Source: Betaproteobacteria bacterium CG2_30_68_42
Lineage (GTDB): Bacteria > Pseudomonadota > Gammaproteobacteria > Burkholderiales > Rhodocyclaceae
NCBI GenBank assembly: GCA_001872285.1
Contig: MNXU01000056.1
Location: 1 to 58,901 of the forward strand
Length of the DNA stretch: 58,901 nt
Direction of reading: 5' to 3'
Of this stretch, positions 7,976-17,036 are shown one piece after another. The position numbers and the translations under genes are program-made. Position 1 is the first letter of the stretch. The number at the start of each line of letters is the position of its first letter. A model generated the notes under the pieces. That model had not been told where the DNA came from. It ran no database searches and saw nothing but the letters and a program-made list of their open reading frames with translations.

Positions 7976-9300
7976 AGGAATTGCTGGAGACGCTGGTCGA
8001 AAGCATCGAGGAAGGCGTCATGGTGGCGGATCGGTCCGGCCGGGTGCTGTTCGCCAACCGCTCGATTCGCGGCCAGCTCGGCCTGGGCGAGGAAGTGCGG
8101 CTCGGCAACGTCTGCGGCGTGAATCTGCTGGTCGCCGTCACCCGCGGCCAGATCGACGCCGGCTTCGACGACGCCGTCAGCCGCCGCCAGGTCGGCTTTG
8201 TAGACATCGAGCAGGTATTCCAGGTCGAGGGGGCCGCCAGGCACTATCGGATCCGCACCGGGCTCGCCCGCCGCGGCGATGGCTCCGAGGTGCGGCTGCT
8301 CCTGTTCCGCGACATCACGCACGTCAAGCAGCTCGAAGCGAAGATCGCGCAGGAGGGGGAAGGCGAATTGATCGGCAGGGACGCCCGCATGCGCGAGGTG
8401 ATCCAGCAGATCCACCAGGTCGCCGGGACGGCGGCCTATGTGCTCCTGCAGGGCGAATCCGGCACCGGCAAGAGTATGCTGGCACGCCTGCTGCACCGGC
8501 TCTCGGCGAGAGCGGCGCGACCCTTCGTCGAAATCAACTGCGCGGCCATTCCGGAATCCCTGCTGGAATCGGAACTGTTCGGCCACGTCCGCGGCGCCTT
8601 CACCGGCGCGGCGAACGAGCGGCCCGGACGATTCACGGCGGCACAACGGGGTACCTTGTTCCTGGACGAGGTCGGCGAGATCCCCCTGCACCTTCAGGCC
8701 AAGCTGCTGCGGGCGGTGCAGGACAAGGCGTTCGAGCCGGTCGGCACCAATCGCACGCAATCGGTGGATGTGCGCATCGTTTCGGCCTCGAACCGGCTGC
8801 TGAAGGATGCAGTCGAGTCGCGCCTGTTTCGCGCCGACCTCTATTACCGGCTCGCCGTCTTCCCGATCCACATCCCGCCGCTGCGCAGCCGCAAGGCCGA
8901 CATTCCCCTGTTCATCGCCCGAATCCTGGAACGGCTCGCCGCCCGTGGTTATCCGCAGGTGAGCCTGGGCGATGCGGCGCTGCGGATGCTGCTCGACTAT
9001 CCATGGCCCGGCAACGTGCGCGAGCTGGAAAACGCGGTCGAACACGCCGTCATCTGCGCCGTGAATGGGTGCATCGAGCCGCTGAGTCTGCCCCAGGACG
9101 TGCGCGCCTACCACGGCGAGGCGCCCGCGCTCCCCCATCCCCGATCGACCGCTAGCCGCAGCAACGAACAGCTTCGGGGCCAGATCCTGTTTGCCCTGAA
9201 GCGATGCGAAGGCAGCAAGAGCGCCACGGCGAAGATGCTCGGCATGGACCGGGTCACACTGTGGCGGCAGATGAGGAAGCTCGGGATGACAACCGGATGA
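7957..9300 (+). CDS. PAS-domain sigma-54-dependent transcriptional activator
   Basis: A 447-residue enhancer-binding protein. An N-terminal PAS-like sensor ([21 protein letters not shown]; about residues 10-120) is followed by the AAA+ domain with Walker A GESGTGKS at 166-173, the sigma-54-contacting GAFTGA loop at 213-218, Walker B LFLDE at 234-238 and the arginine-finger region. The C-terminal Fis-type helix-turn-helix is [19 protein letters not shown]. There is no receiver domain, so it senses through the PAS domain. The start is uncertain: an in-frame TGA sits at 7951 and only TTG codons (7957, 7981) follow. 7957 has no clear ribosome site; GGGGAGGAA abuts 7981. Its beginning overlaps the decayed DUF302 gene. 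Confidence 0.9.
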   Translation: MAIANGEELLETLVESIEEGVMVADRSGRVLFANRSIRGQLGLGEEVRLGNVCGVNLLVAVTRGQIDAGFDDAVSRRQVGFVDIEQVFQVEGAARHYRIRTGLARRGDGSEVRLLLFRDITHVKQLEAKIAQEGEGELIGRDARMREVIQQIHQVAGTAAYVLLQGESGTGKSMLARLLHRLSARAARPFVEINCAAIPESLLESELFGHVRGAFTGAANERPGRFTAAQRGTLFLDEVGEIPLHLQAKLLRAVQDKAFEPVGTNRTQSVDVRIVSASNRLLKDAVESRLFRADLYYRLAVFPIHIPPLRSRKADIPLFIARILERLAARGYPQVSLGDAALRMLLDYPWPGNVRELENAVEHAVICAVNGCIEPLSLPQDVRAYHGEAPALPHPRSTASRSNEQLRGQILFALKRCEGSKSATAKMLGMDRVTLWRQMRKLGMTTG

Positions 9301-9394
9301 CCGGAGGATACGGGCGACGCAAACCAAGCCTGCGGTTCCCGGAAAGGCGATCGTCGCCGCGGCGCCCGGCATCCGGCACCCTCCCGCGCCGCGG

Positions 9395-9423
9395 TTGCGC
9401 AGGCAGACGGAAGCGTTTATAGT
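9395..9423 (+). promoter_or_regulatory. Sigma-70 promoter of the leu leader/leuA transcript
   Basis: TTGCGC (9395-9400), a 17-nt spacer and TATAGT (9418-9423). The expected start point, about 7 nt after the -10 box, falls at 9430-9431, which is the A of the leader-peptide ATG, so the transcript would be leaderless. Confidence 0.65.
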
Positions 9424-9430
9424 CCGCGCC

Positions 9431-9508
9431 ATGATCGCTCGCCTCCTCGCGATGTCCCTCCGCACGGCCGGGCTGCTGGCCCGCCCGCTGCTGCGCCTCG
9501 CGCGCTAA
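9431..9508 (+). CDS. Putative leucine leader peptide upstream of leuA
   Basis: A 25-codon ORF, too short for routine calling, beginning [14 protein letters not shown]. Eight of its 25 residues are leucine, with three Leu-Leu pairs (5-6, 15-16, 20-21). It starts about 7 nt after a good -10 box, so it probably has no 5' UTR, and it ends 101 nt before the leuA ATG. The region in between holds a perfect GC stem-loop. Leu-rich leader peptides let ribosome stalling at Leu codons control readthrough into leucine genes. Here that role is inferred from composition and position; no alternative antiterminator fold was computed. The 130 bp between the sigma-54 activator and this ORF contain the promoter and nothing else I can recognise. 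Confidence 0.55.
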   Translation: MIARLLAMSLRTAGLLARPLLRLAR

Positions 9509-9548
9509 ACACTCCATCCCCCACAGTTTGTTTGGTTCCCGTAGGTCC

Positions 9549-9566
9549 GCGCCGGAATGCCGGCGC
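9549..9566 (+). terminator. Candidate attenuator hairpin before leuA
   Basis: A perfect 7-bp stem GCGCCGG/CCGGCGC with an AATG loop lies 40 nt after the leader-peptide stop. Downstream is a T-rich but not poly-T stretch (ATTCCATTTGCATTTCC), so it would be a weak intrinsic terminator, or it could pause polymerase or mask ribosome access. Confidence 0.4.
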
Positions 9567-9609
9567 CGCCGAAGCGATTCCATTTGCATTTCCAGGAGAG
9601 GAGACGGGC

Positions 9610-11145
9610 ATGAAAGACCATCTGGTGATCTTCGATACGACCTTGCGCGACGGCGAGCAGAGTCCCGGCGCCTCGATGACCCGCGACGAGAAGCTTCGTA
9701 TTGCGCGGCAACTCGAGCGGATGCGGGTCGATGTCATCGAGGCCGGGTTCGCGGCGGCATCGAACGGCGACTTCGATGCGGTGCGGGCCATCGCCGCCAC
9801 GATCAAGGATTCGGTCGTGTGCTCGCTGGCGCGCGCCAACGAGAACGACATCCGGCGCGCGGGGGAAGCGCTCGCACCGGCAGCCGCCGGACGCATTCAT
9901 ACCTTCATCGCAACCTCGCCCATCCACATGGAGAAGAAGCTGCGGATGACGCCCGACCAGGTCGTCGAGCAGGCGGTGAAGTCGGTGGTGTGGGCGCGCG
10001 AATACACCTCAGACATCGAGTTCTCGGCGGAGGATGCCGGGCGCTCCGAAATCGACTTCCTGTGCCGCATCTTCGATGCCGTCATCCGCGCAGGGGCCAC
10101 CACCATCAATGTTCCGGACACGGTCGGCTACAACGTGCCGGAGCAGTTCGCCGCGACGCTGCGCACGGTGATCGAGCGCGTGCCGGATTCGGACAAGGTG
10201 ATCTGGTCGGTGCACTGCCACAACGACCTCGGCCTGGCGGTGGCGAATTCGCTCGCCGCGGTCTGCGCCGGGGCGCGCCAGGTCGAATGCACGATCAACG
10301 GCCTGGGCGAGCGGGCGGGCAACGCGGCACTCGAAGAGGTCGTCATGACGGTGCGCACGCGCAGGGACGTGTTCGGCTGCGATACGCGCATCGACGCGAC
10401 CCAGATCGTGCCGGCATCGAAGCTCGTCTCGGGCATCACCGGCTTCCCGGTCCAGCCGAACAAGGCGATCGTGGGCGCGAACGCCTTCGCGCACGAGTCC
10501 GGCATCCATCAGGACGGCGTGCTGAAGCACCGCGAAACCTACGAGATCATGCGCGCCGAGGATGTGGGATGGCGTGCCAATCGCCTGGTGCTGGGCAAGC
10601 ATTCCGGGCGCAACGCGTTCCGCACCCGCCTGCAGGAACTGGGCATCCCGATCGAATCCGAGGAGCATCTCAACCACGCCTTCGCGCGATTCAAGGAACT
10701 CGCCGACCGCAAGCACGAGATGTTCGACGAGGACCTGCATGCCCTGATGAGCGAGGAATCGGTGACCCCGGAGGACGAGCACTTCAAGCTCGCCTCCATG
10801 GGATTTCAGTCCGAGACCGGAGAGACGCCGCGCGCCTGGCTGACGCTGATAGCCGACGGAGCCGAGCATCGCAGCGAAGCGAACGGCAGCGGACCGGTGG
10901 ACGCGACCTTCCGTGCGATCGAGTCGGTCGCGGGCAGCGGTGCCGAGCTGCTGCTGTTCTCCGTCAACAGCATCACCGGAGGCACCGACGCGCAGGGCGA
11001 GGTGACGGTGCGCCTTTCGCGCGAGGGTCGCATCGTCAATGGCCAGGGCGCGGACACCGACATCGTGGTCGCCTCCGCCAAGGCCTACATCAACGCCCTC
11101 AACAAGCTGCAATCGAAGGTCGAGCGGGTCAATCCGCAGGTTTGA
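9610..11145 (+). CDS. leuA: 2-isopropylmalate synthase
   Basis: A 511-residue enzyme that condenses acetyl-CoA with 2-oxoisovalerate, the committed step of leucine biosynthesis. The TIM-barrel begins [20 protein letters not shown] (catalytic Arg-Asp pair). The metal-binding [14 protein letters not shown] and the [11 protein letters not shown] motif are intact, and the C-terminal LeuA regulatory domain (about 390-511) provides leucine feedback inhibition. AGGAGAGGAG just upstream of ATG 9610 is a strong ribosome site. It stands apart from the ilv operon at 45-49 kb, whereas in many Betaproteobacteria leuA follows psd-pssA. Expression is probably controlled by the leader at 9431. Confidence 0.97.
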   Translation: MKDHLVIFDTTLRDGEQSPGASMTRDEKLRIARQLERMRVDVIEAGFAAASNGDFDAVRAIAATIKDSVVCSLARANENDIRRAGEALAPAAAGRIHTFIATSPIHMEKKLRMTPDQVVEQAVKSVVWAREYTSDIEFSAEDAGRSEIDFLCRIFDAVIRAGATTINVPDTVGYNVPEQFAATLRTVIERVPDSDKVIWSVHCHNDLGLAVANSLAAVCAGARQVECTINGLGERAGNAALEEVVMTVRTRRDVFGCDTRIDATQIVPASKLVSGITGFPVQPNKAIVGANAFAHESGIHQDGVLKHRETYEIMRAEDVGWRANRLVLGKHSGRNAFRTRLQELGIPIESEEHLNHAFARFKELADRKHEMFDEDLHALMSEESVTPEDEHFKLASMGFQSETGETPRAWLTLIADGAEHRSEANGSGPVDATFRAIESVAGSGAELLLFSVNSITGGTDAQGEVTVRLSREGRIVNGQGADTDIVVASAKAYINALNKLQSKVERVNPQV

Positions 11146-11163
11146 AGCGGCCGGCGGAAATCA

Positions 11164-11186
11164 CCGGGCAGCCGCGCGCTGCCCGG
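11164..11186. terminator. Inverted repeat between convergent genes
   Basis: A perfect 9-bp stem (CCGGGCAGC at 11164-11172, complement at 11178-11186) with a CGCGC loop sits between the ends of leuA and the convergent gene. There is no U-tract; it probably serves both 3' ends. Confidence 0.55.
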
Positions 11187-11192
11187 GCGCGC

Positions 11193-12701
11193 TCAGATTG
11201 GGTAGGGGTCGGGCTGGAACTCGAACATCTCGACCAGACCCGTCTGCAGGTCGAGATTCACCATCCGGCCCTGGACGACATGCGTGTGTTCCTCTTCCGT
11301 CACCATGAGGAAGCGGCGTGAGGCGCAACTGCCGGCCGGCACCAGGATCGCCTGGTGAGCGCGTACCGCCGGCGCGGGCGGGAACAGCAGGCCATCGACC
11401 GTGGAGCCGGCCGCGCGCGCGCTGCGGAAGGCGAGGCGTACCGGCCGCCCCCCGGAGGACAGATTCTGCAGGCCGGCCTCGGCCCCTCCGGCTTCGTCCT
11501 TGCGCACCCAGCGCACCACGCAGACATCCCAGGCCCGGTCCGCGCCCGCGCGCAGCGCGACCACTCCGCCCGCGAGCATTCCGGCCGAGCCGCCGTCCTC
11601 GCGCCGAATCGCGAACCCGGTCGGACTCTCGTTGATCATGGTCCAGGTCGAAGTCGCGTCCTTCCCGCTCGTCTCGCCGAGCGCGAGCAGCCGCCTCACC
11701 GCATCGAAGCCGGCGCACACATCCACCGGGTGGCGATGGCGCCGCCGCGCCAGTTGCCGGCTGGCAGGCTCGACCCACGCGTCGTGCAGCCGCTGGAGCA
11801 TTCCGCGGTAGGCCGCCTCGCCCGCCTCTGGCGGCAGGTGCAGGTGCTCGGCGGCGGTCCCGGCTTCGAGTTCGCGCACCTGCTCGGCGGCGAGCAGACC
11901 CAGCCGCGCGCACGACACGAAGACCGCTTCCCGGCCCGCAGGCGGTTGCCTGCGCGCGACCGCGGTCGGCGCCATGTCCCGGTTCGGGTCAAACCAGAAC
12001 AGCCGGCGGTCGGTCTCGGCTGGAGCACTCGTCATCACCTCGACGGTTGCAGCGAAACGCGCCACATAGTCCGCCGCGGCCAGAATCTCGCGCCCCGACA
12101 ACCCGGCCGGCTGAGCCGCCGCCATCGCCAGCATTTCCCGGTAGGTCCGGTCGACATCGAGCGACGGCTGGAGCAACGCTGCGTCCGGGCCGAGCTCACG
12201 CCGCGCTTCGCGAACCCGGCGATGCGCCTCGCGCCACGACCCGTGCGCCGCCGGGGCGCCGGCGAGCAGGCCGAGCCGATGTTGCCGGGACAGACATCCA
12301 AGGGCGCGCGCAGCGGCGAGCACCGGGCTCGGCCGCACTCCGGACGGCTCTCGCTCCCCCTGCCCGCCAGCAATGCGCGCACCGGACCTGGCGATCCTGC
12401 CGCAGCTCTCGGCGAGTTCGAGCAGGAGCCGCCGATCCGGCTCCGCGGCACTCTCTGCAACGGCGCGCTGCTCCACCGCGGCTGCGGCTGACTGGGCGCG
12501 TTTCGCGAACAGATCGAGAATGCGGTCGAGCCGCACCGAATCCGGGTGCGCATCGGCCAGGCGGTCGAGGTTGCGGCCGAGGGCGGCAATTTCGGCCGCA
12601 GGGTCGGGATCCGGCGGCGCACCGAGCCATTCGAGGATGTCGGTCACGGCGGCCTGCGCCGCGCCATCCTCACCGCCGGGTGCCGGAGCCTTCGAAGACA
12701 T
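11193..12701 (-). CDS. Putative c-di-GMP receptor-like protein with PilZ-like C-terminus
   Basis: A 502-residue predicted cytoplasmic protein, no signal peptide. The N-terminal two-thirds is helical and Ala/Arg-rich. Around residues 340-440 come the stretches HPVDVCAGFDAVRRLL and WTMINESPTGFAIRRED; the 'NES.xGFaiR' pattern resembles PilZ-type domains and uncharacterised betaproteobacterial proteins annotated as c-di-GMP-binding. I do not see a canonical RxxxR plus DxSxxG pair, so nucleotide binding is unproven. I took ATG 12701 because residues before it are antisense to the divergent operon's leader; the frame is open to 12842. It is divergent from the glycolipid operon and convergent with leuA. 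Confidence 0.5.
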   Translation of the reverse strand: MSSKAPAPGGEDGAAQAAVTDILEWLGAPPDPDPAAEIAALGRNLDRLADAHPDSVRLDRILDLFAKRAQSAAAAVEQRAVAESAAEPDRRLLLELAESCGRIARSGARIAGGQGEREPSGVRPSPVLAAARALGCLSRQHRLGLLAGAPAAHGSWREAHRRVREARRELGPDAALLQPSLDVDRTYREMLAMAAAQPAGLSGREILAAADYVARFAATVEVMTSAPAETDRRLFWFDPNRDMAPTAVARRQPPAGREAVFVSCARLGLLAAEQVRELEAGTAAEHLHLPPEAGEAAYRGMLQRLHDAWVEPASRQLARRRHRHPVDVCAGFDAVRRLLALGETSGKDATSTWTMINESPTGFAIRREDGGSAGMLAGGVVALRAGADRAWDVCVVRWVRKDEAGGAEAGLQNLSSGGRPVRLAFRSARAAGSTVDGLLFPPAPAVRAHQAILVPAGSCASRRFLMVTEEEHTHVVQGRMVNLDLQTGLVEMFEFQPDPYPI

Positions 12702-12746
12702 GGCGCGAGACGATAGCACAAGCGGCCGCGGCGGGATCGCCACGTC

Positions 12747-12775
12747 CGGACAGGCTCGGCCGATCCGGATAGAAT
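12747..12775 (+). promoter_or_regulatory. Probable sigma-70 promoter of the glycolipid operon
   Basis: CGGACA (12747-12752), a 17-nt spacer and TAGAAT (12770-12775), 44 bp before the GT9 start. A GC stem-loop (CGGCCC/GGGCCG) follows in the presumed 5' UTR. Confidence 0.5.
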
Positions 12776-12819
12776 CGCGGCGGCCCGCCGGGCCGGAATC
12801 CCCACTGCCGGATCCCCGA

Positions 12820-14073
12820 ATGAAAATAGACACGATGCGCAAGGTAGACTACTTTGCGGGCGTCCCCCTTTGTTTCGTGTCGACGTTGTTTCTCCGCCTC
12901 GGCCGCGCGCTCACGGGCAAGGCGGCGTGCGCACCGAAGAATGTCCTGTTCGTCGAGCTGTCTGAAATGGGCAGCGCCATCCTTGCCGATCCGGCGATGC
13001 GGAAGATCCGACGGGCGCGCGGTGCGGAACTTCATTTCGTGATCTTCGAGTCCAATGCCGCCAGCCTGCGGCTGCTGGGCACCGTGCCCGAAGGCAACGT
13101 CTTCACCCTCCGCCCCGACAGCCTGCTCACGCTGGCGCTCGACAGCCTTCGTTTCCTGATCTGGGCGCGCCGGCGCAGGATCGACACCGTCATCGACCTC
13201 GAGCTTTTTTCCCGCTACAGCGCGCTGCTGACCGGGCTGTCCGGAGCGGCCAACCGCATCGGCTTTCATGCCTTCGACAACGAAGGGCTCTATCGCGGCG
13301 CCATGCTGACGCGTCGCGTCGCCTACAACCCGCACATGCACATCGCGAAGAACTTCATCGCCCTGGTCAACGCGGCCCTGGCGGAAAGCGAGGAAGTGCC
13401 GTTTTCCAAGACCCTGATCGCGGACGGCGAAACCACGCTCGCACGGGCCAAAGTGGATCCGGGCGCCGTGGAGGCGATGCGGGCGCGCATCCGCAGCGAA
13501 TATCCGCCGTATGACGCGATTCGACACCGCATCGTGCTGATCAACCCGAATGCCAGCGACCTGCTGCCGCAGCGCCGCTGGATGCCGGAAAACTTCGTCG
13601 CGGTGATGCGCGGGCTGCTCGCCGACGACGAAGACCTGCTGATCCTGATCACGGGCGCTGCGGCAGAGCGTGAGGGCGCAGCCGCCCTGGCGGAACGGGT
13701 CGGATCCGCGCGATGCGTCAATTTCGCCGGCCGCCATCGACTGGAAGACCTGCCGGCGCTCTATCACATCGCCGAACTGATGTTGACGAACGATTCGGGG
13801 CCGGCCCATTTCTCGGCGGTCACCGGATTGCGCACGTTCGTGCTCTTCGGTCCGGAAACGCCGGCGCTGTATGCCTCGCTCGGAAACAGTACGCCGATCT
13901 ACGCGGGCCTCGCGTGCTCGCCCTGCGTCAGCGCGGCGAATCACCGCAAGACGCCGTGCACGGACAACGTCTGCCTGCGAGTGATCAAACCTGCCGCGGT
14001 ACTCGAACAGCTTCGGCGGGCGCTGTCCGAAATGCGGCCTCGCGCACCGCGGCCCGAAGATCAGGGACGATGA
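12820..14073 (+). CDS. Glycosyltransferase family 9 (heptosyltransferase-like)
   Basis: A 417-residue GT-B enzyme of the ADP-heptose:LPS heptosyltransferase family. Visible features are KNVLFVELSEMGSAILADPA near the N-terminus, LINPNASDLLPQRRW at the inter-domain link, and the donor-binding LTNDSGPAHFSAVTGLRTFVLFG near 330-350. A C-terminal cysteine cluster (SPCVSAANHRKTPCTDNVC) is typical of a GT9 subset. It is the first gene of a four-gene rightward cluster with overlapping start and stop at 14070. Role: adding a sugar to LPS core or another envelope glycolipid; the exact donor and acceptor are unknown. A second ATG at 12835 is also possible. Confidence 0.85.
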   Translation: MKIDTMRKVDYFAGVPLCFVSTLFLRLGRALTGKAACAPKNVLFVELSEMGSAILADPAMRKIRRARGAELHFVIFESNAASLRLLGTVPEGNVFTLRPDSLLTLALDSLRFLIWARRRRIDTVIDLELFSRYSALLTGLSGAANRIGFHAFDNEGLYRGAMLTRRVAYNPHMHIAKNFIALVNAALAESEEVPFSKTLIADGETTLARAKVDPGAVEAMRARIRSEYPPYDAIRHRIVLINPNASDLLPQRRWMPENFVAVMRGLLADDEDLLILITGAAAEREGAAALAERVGSARCVNFAGRHRLEDLPALYHIAELMLTNDSGPAHFSAVTGLRTFVLFGPETPALYASLGNSTPIYAGLACSPCVSAANHRKTPCTDNVCLRVIKPAAVLEQLRRALSEMRPRAPRPEDQGR

Positions 14074-16061
14074 ATCCGACCGGCAGCGAACGCTCCCCGG
14101 CGCACAGGGCTCCGATGCTGGCAGCCGTCCTGGTCACTGCGGGGGTCGACATCGCAGTGTTCCGCGTCCTCTACGGCCGTCCAGAGTCGCTGGCATTCGC
14201 CCACGGCACCGGTTTTCTCGCGGCCGCCGCGACGGGCTCCCTGCTGCTCGCGGCTGCGCGCAGCGGAATTGCCTTCCGCCTGCGTGACCTGCCCTCCGTG
14301 CTCGTCATCGCCTTGCTCGTGCTGTTTCTGCGCGGCGGTGTCCTCGCGTCGCTGGCGCAACTCGGCTTCACCGTCCCTACCGCCCAGTTCGTTTCCGCCC
14401 TTCTCGCGGCAGCGCTGTTCTGCCTCGCTTTTCCGTATTCGCTCCATTCGCGGCGCATGCGGACCCCGGCCGAGCTGCGATGGCGCCATTATGTTGTCGG
14501 CATCGTCGTCTACTCGATTCTCCTGAGGCTGGCCTGGCTCGGCGTTCCCGAGCTGATCTTCGAGGAGGCCTATTACTGGAACTATGCCAGGCATCCGGAC
14601 ATCGGCTATCTCGACCACCCGCTGATGGTGGCGTGGACGATCAAGCCGTTCATCGCGCTGATGGGGGACAACGAATTCGCAGTCCGCATCGGGGCTCTCC
14701 TGTTCTGGTTCGTGACCGCATGGTGTTCGTACCGGCTGACCCGCGAGGCGTTCGGCAAGACAGCCGCAGAGGGGGCCGTACTGCTGATCGCGATCCTGCC
14801 GGTCTATTTCTCGTTTGGATGGTTCGTCAGTCCGGATGCCCCGCTGACCGCCTTCTGGGCGATGGCGGTCTATTGTTCCTGGCGCATCGTCATCAGGGAC
14901 GACGGCAAGGCATGGCTGGGCCTGGGGGCGGCCGTCGGCTTGGGGCTGAGCTCCAAGTACACCATCGCCCTGCTCGGCGCGGCCATCGTCCTGTACGTCC
15001 TCGCCGACCGCCGCTCGCGCAAATGGCTTTCGCGCCCTCAGCCCTATGCGGCGGCGGTGATCGCCCTTCTCCTCGCATCGCCGGTCGTCCTCTGGAACAT
15101 GCAGAACGACTGGGCCTCGCTCGCCTTCCAGACCGAGGGGAGGCTCGCGGCAAAGTCCGTGTTCTCGCTGCCACGCTTCATCGGCAACGTGCTCGTCTTT
15201 CTCACCCCGACCGGAGTGCTCGCGGTCATTGCCGTCGTGCTAGAGCGCGAACGACTCCTGTCCGGCCTCGAACAGGGGGATCGGCAGGCGGGGGACACGC
15301 TGCGCCGGACCTGCCGTCTGCTGACCTGGCTGGCGCTGTTCCCCTTGGCGGTGTTCGCGACGCTGAGTCTGTTCAAGACCAGCAAGCTGAACTGGACGGG
15401 CCCGGTCTGGCTCGCCCTGATCCCCTTGCTGGCGCTGCTGATCACCCGCAGGCCGGAGGCGGGCGAAGGAAGACTGCTGGAATGGTCGCGGCGGGCATGG
15501 CCGAACACCGCGATCCTCTGCCTGCTGGTCTATGGCGCCTTCTTTCACCATCTCGGGCCGGGTCTGCCGGGCGTGGCCTACCCGCAAAACCTGCACCTGA
15601 TCGGCTGGCGCGACTTCGGGCGCGAGCTCGACGACATCGTCGCCCGACTCGAGCGCGAGACCGGAAAAGAGATTCTGGTCGTGGGCATGGATCGCAACCG
15701 GATCGCCAGCGGCCTGGCTTTCTATCGGACGCGCCGGCCGGCCTCCCCGGACCAACCCGCCTCGCGAGATCCCGCGTTCAGCACGGCCAGCGAGCATCTG
15801 TTCGGTGCCGTCGGCCTGATGTACGAACTCTGGTTTCCCGCCGCGCGGCAGGAAGGCAGGACGATGCTGCTGGTCGCGGCAAATGCCGCCCGCCTCGACA
15901 GCGACGCCGTGCGTGGGCGTGTCCGGGAACTCGGCGACATCCACGCGCTGAGTGTCGTGAAGAACGGCCGGCTAGCAGGGCGCTATCATTACCGCCTGGT
16001 CAGCGGCTATCACGACGAGCCGGGCAGGCAGGATCGAGCCGCGCCCGTGCGCGCCGAATGA
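14070..16061 (+). CDS. GT39-type membrane glycosyltransferase with GtrA-like N-terminus
   Basis: A 663-residue integral membrane protein. Residues about 15-125 form four hydrophobic helices that look like a GtrA flippase-type domain (VTAGVDIAVFRVLYG start). The rest matches ArnT/PMT family GT39 enzymes: an acidic loop FEEAYYWNYARHPDIGYLDH with the catalytic Asp/Glu region, then about ten membrane helices and a periplasmic C-terminal domain. GT39 enzymes transfer sugars from polyprenyl-phosphate carriers to lipid A or proteins on the periplasmic side. The start overlaps the GT9 stop and the end overlaps the next gene (both ATGA). The GtrA assignment is by topology and weak sequence resemblance only. 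Confidence 0.83.
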   Translation: MNPTGSERSPAHRAPMLAAVLVTAGVDIAVFRVLYGRPESLAFAHGTGFLAAAATGSLLLAAARSGIAFRLRDLPSVLVIALLVLFLRGGVLASLAQLGFTVPTAQFVSALLAAALFCLAFPYSLHSRRMRTPAELRWRHYVVGIVVYSILLRLAWLGVPELIFEEAYYWNYARHPDIGYLDHPLMVAWTIKPFIALMGDNEFAVRIGALLFWFVTAWCSYRLTREAFGKTAAEGAVLLIAILPVYFSFGWFVSPDAPLTAFWAMAVYCSWRIVIRDDGKAWLGLGAAVGLGLSSKYTIALLGAAIVLYVLADRRSRKWLSRPQPYAAAVIALLLASPVVLWNMQNDWASLAFQTEGRLAAKSVFSLPRFIGNVLVFLTPTGVLAVIAVVLERERLLSGLEQGDRQAGDTLRRTCRLLTWLALFPLAVFATLSLFKTSKLNWTGPVWLALIPLLALLITRRPEAGEGRLLEWSRRAWPNTAILCLLVYGAFFHHLGPGLPGVAYPQNLHLIGWRDFGRELDDIVARLERETGKEILVVGMDRNRIASGLAFYRTRRPASPDQPASRDPAFSTASEHLFGAVGLMYELWFPAARQEGRTMLLVAANAARLDSDAVRGRVRELGDIHALSVVKNGRLAGRYHYRLVSGYHDEPGRQDRAAPVRAE

Positions 16062-17005
16062 ACCGGATCGTGTCGCCGAACGGGCGAGCGCCGGGCGGAG
16101 CACTCAAGCTCCTGCTACGCATCGCGGTCACCGCTTCGATGCTCGCTTTCATCCTGCGGTCGATCGATCTGCGCGATGCGTGGATGGCACTCGGGCAGGC
16201 GAGGTTCGACCTTCTTCTCGCGGCGCTGGCGATGCAGTTCGGCAGCACGGCCGTGGCGGCCTATCGCTGGCACCTGATCATGAACAACCTGAAGTTCGGA
16301 CAACCGCTCGCGTTTTACTGGAACAGCTACTTCAAGGGAATGTTCTTCAACCAGGCCTTGCCGACCAGCATCGGCGGTGACGCGCTGCGCGTGCTCGATG
16401 TCGCGCGGCAGGGGTTTCGCAAGCGCGACGCGCTGTATGGCGTCGCCGTCGACCGCGTGGCCGGGCTCGGCGCCCTGATGTCCCTGACGCTGGTGGCGTA
16501 TCTGACGAACCCGGGTCTGCTTCCGCCGATGGTCTATCGACCGATCCTGGCGATGATTGCCGGGGGCCTGGTCGCGGCTCTCGGCATCTCGGCGCTCGGA
16601 CGCATGTCATGGCTCGACCGCCACCCCGCGCTGGCGGTTGCGAGAATCCTCTCGATCCGGCTCCACGAGGCATTCGCCCGTCATCGCTTGCAGCTTGCGG
16701 CCTCGTCGCTGCTGGTTCCCCTGCTCGCGATGGCGGGTTTTTTCGCGTCCGGCCGGGCGCTCGGCCTTCCCTACGACCTGATGACCTATTTCGCCATCGT
16801 GCCGACGGCGTTGGTGCTGACCCTCATCCCGATTTCGATTGCCGGCTGGGGCGTGCGTGAAGGCGCCCTGGTCGGCCTGTTCGCCCTGATCGGCGCCCAC
16901 GAGCCGGCGGTGCTGATGATGTCGCTGCTGTACGGGATCATGCTCGTTGTGGTCAGCCTTCCGGGGCTGGTGATCTTCTTGCGAGGTCGCCGGCACCCGG
17001 CCTGA
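16058..17005 (+). CDS. Lysylphosphatidylglycerol synthase/AglD-like membrane protein
   Basis: A 315-residue polytopic membrane protein of the LPG_synthase_TM/AglD superfamily. Markers include the N-terminal helix with LRSIDLRDAWMALGQARF, the conserved AYRWHLIMNN and YFKGMFFNQALPTSIGGDALR, and the late IPISIAGWGVREGALVGLF. Family members flip lipids or glycolipid precursors. Its tight coupling to GT9 and GT39 genes (ATGA overlap at 16058) suggests it moves or positions the polyprenyl-linked sugar donor or the acceptor lipid; that is inference from context. Confidence 0.8.
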   Translation: MNRIVSPNGRAPGGALKLLLRIAVTASMLAFILRSIDLRDAWMALGQARFDLLLAALAMQFGSTAVAAYRWHLIMNNLKFGQPLAFYWNSYFKGMFFNQALPTSIGGDALRVLDVARQGFRKRDALYGVAVDRVAGLGALMSLTLVAYLTNPGLLPPMVYRPILAMIAGGLVAALGISALGRMSWLDRHPALAVARILSIRLHEAFARHRLQLAASSLLVPLLAMAGFFASGRALGLPYDLMTYFAIVPTALVLTLIPISIAGWGVREGALVGLFALIGAHEPAVLMMSLLYGIMLVVVSLPGLVIFLRGRRHPA

Positions 17006-17036
17006 TCGGGCCGAAGCCGAACTGCCGACAACGCGC

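Noticed and set aside
8480-8500. A sigma-54-like TGGCAC and GC pair inside the activator gene
   Set aside because: It lies in the middle of the conserved AAA+ coding region with no downstream gene start; chance match.
6300-9465. Long minus-strand frames opposite the sigma-54 activator and algR
   Set aside because: They are high-GC antisense shadows of well-supported plus-strand genes; only the DUF302 remnant at 7607-7975 carries real family motifs.
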